Assembly (NCBI GenBank): GCA_900555985.1
Contig: USNF01000040.1
Coordinates: forward strand, 1-5,918
Source: an uncultured Gemella sp.
GTDB taxonomy: Bacteria; Bacillota; Bacilli; Staphylococcales; Gemellaceae
Direction: 5' to 3'
DNA: 5,918 nt
Shown here: positions 5,856 through 5,918 of the stretch, piece by piece
Layout of the letters: every line of letters starts with the position of its first letter
Numbering within the stretch: the first letter of the stretch is position 1
Translations under genes and position numbers: made by a program
Notes under the pieces: generated by a model
The model's input: only the letters and a program-made list of their open reading frames with translations
What the model was told of the DNA's origin: nothing
Database searches by the model: none

Positions 5856-5878
5856 CCAGACGATAAAAGATATATAAT
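5850..5878 (+). promoter_or_regulatory. Consensus sigma-A promoter of the gene starting at 5907
   Basis: TTGACA (5850-5855), a 17-bp spacer and TATAAT (5873-5878) match the consensus perfectly. The start codon of the downstream gene follows 28 bases later. Its -35 box is one arm of the inverted repeat at 5835-5855, which suggests that this intrinsically strong promoter is controlled. Confidence 0.85.
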
Positions 5879-5906
5879 AAATAATGTGTTTATGAGGTGA
5901 TATTTA

Positions 5907-5918
5907 ATGAAATGGTTA
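5907..5918 (+). CDS. Start of an unidentified gene (runs off the window)
   Basis: ATG at 5907 with GAGGTGAT (5894-5901) upstream and a consensus promoter at 5850-5878 marks a gene start; only four codons (MKWL) are visible. Nothing can be said about its product from these residues. A polyprenyl diphosphate synthase or another respiratory-chain gene would be a natural neighbour of menA, but that is a guess from context. Confidence 0.6.

Overview
The window is very AT-rich DNA with A/T-ending codons, consensus sigma-A promoters and AGGAGG-type ribosome binding sites. This points to a low-GC Gram-positive bacterium of the Bacilli. The gene set (YhaM exoribonuclease, a YkwC-like beta-hydroxyacid dehydrogenase, MenA, a CsoR/CstR-type repressor) fits that placement. 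A Gemella-like organism is my guess from overall composition, but the sequence does not prove it.

Left part (1-1037). The window opens in the last 98 codons of a sensor histidine kinase, which ends at 298. A perfect promoter (TTGACA, 17 bp, TATAAT) then drives a CsoR/DUF156-family repressor whose frame is broken by an in-frame TAA at codon 21. It is followed by a good intrinsic terminator. The next 270 bases hold no intact gene. They contain a Shine-Dalgarno sequence with a short, stop-interrupted frame that may be a gene remnant, and then the promoter of the next operon.

Middle part (957-3951). Three genes run together on the plus strand: yhaM (3'-5' exoribonuclease), an unrecognised membrane-anchored extracytoplasmic protein of 352 residues, and a cytoplasmic S66-family LD-carboxypeptidase/MccF-like serine peptidase. 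The last two are separated by one base. A long hairpin with U-tracts on both strands overlaps the last stop codon and separates this operon from a convergent gene.

Right part (3960-5918). A YkwC-like beta-hydroxyacid dehydrogenase on the minus strand and menA on the plus strand (TTG start, last step of demethylmenaquinone synthesis) diverge from a 100-bp region. Their extended -10 elements face each other only 14 bp apart. After menA, a 21-bp perfect inverted repeat overlaps the -35 box of a consensus promoter, which drives a gene that begins at 5907 and runs off the window.

Most of the window is ordinary housekeeping sequence. The points worth a second look are the nonsense-interrupted CstR-like repressor with the decayed frame behind it, the unknown surface protein coupled to an LD-carboxypeptidase, the face-to-face promoters, and the palindrome on the last promoter. 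I see no CRISPR array, tRNA, rRNA, insertion sequence or phage gene.
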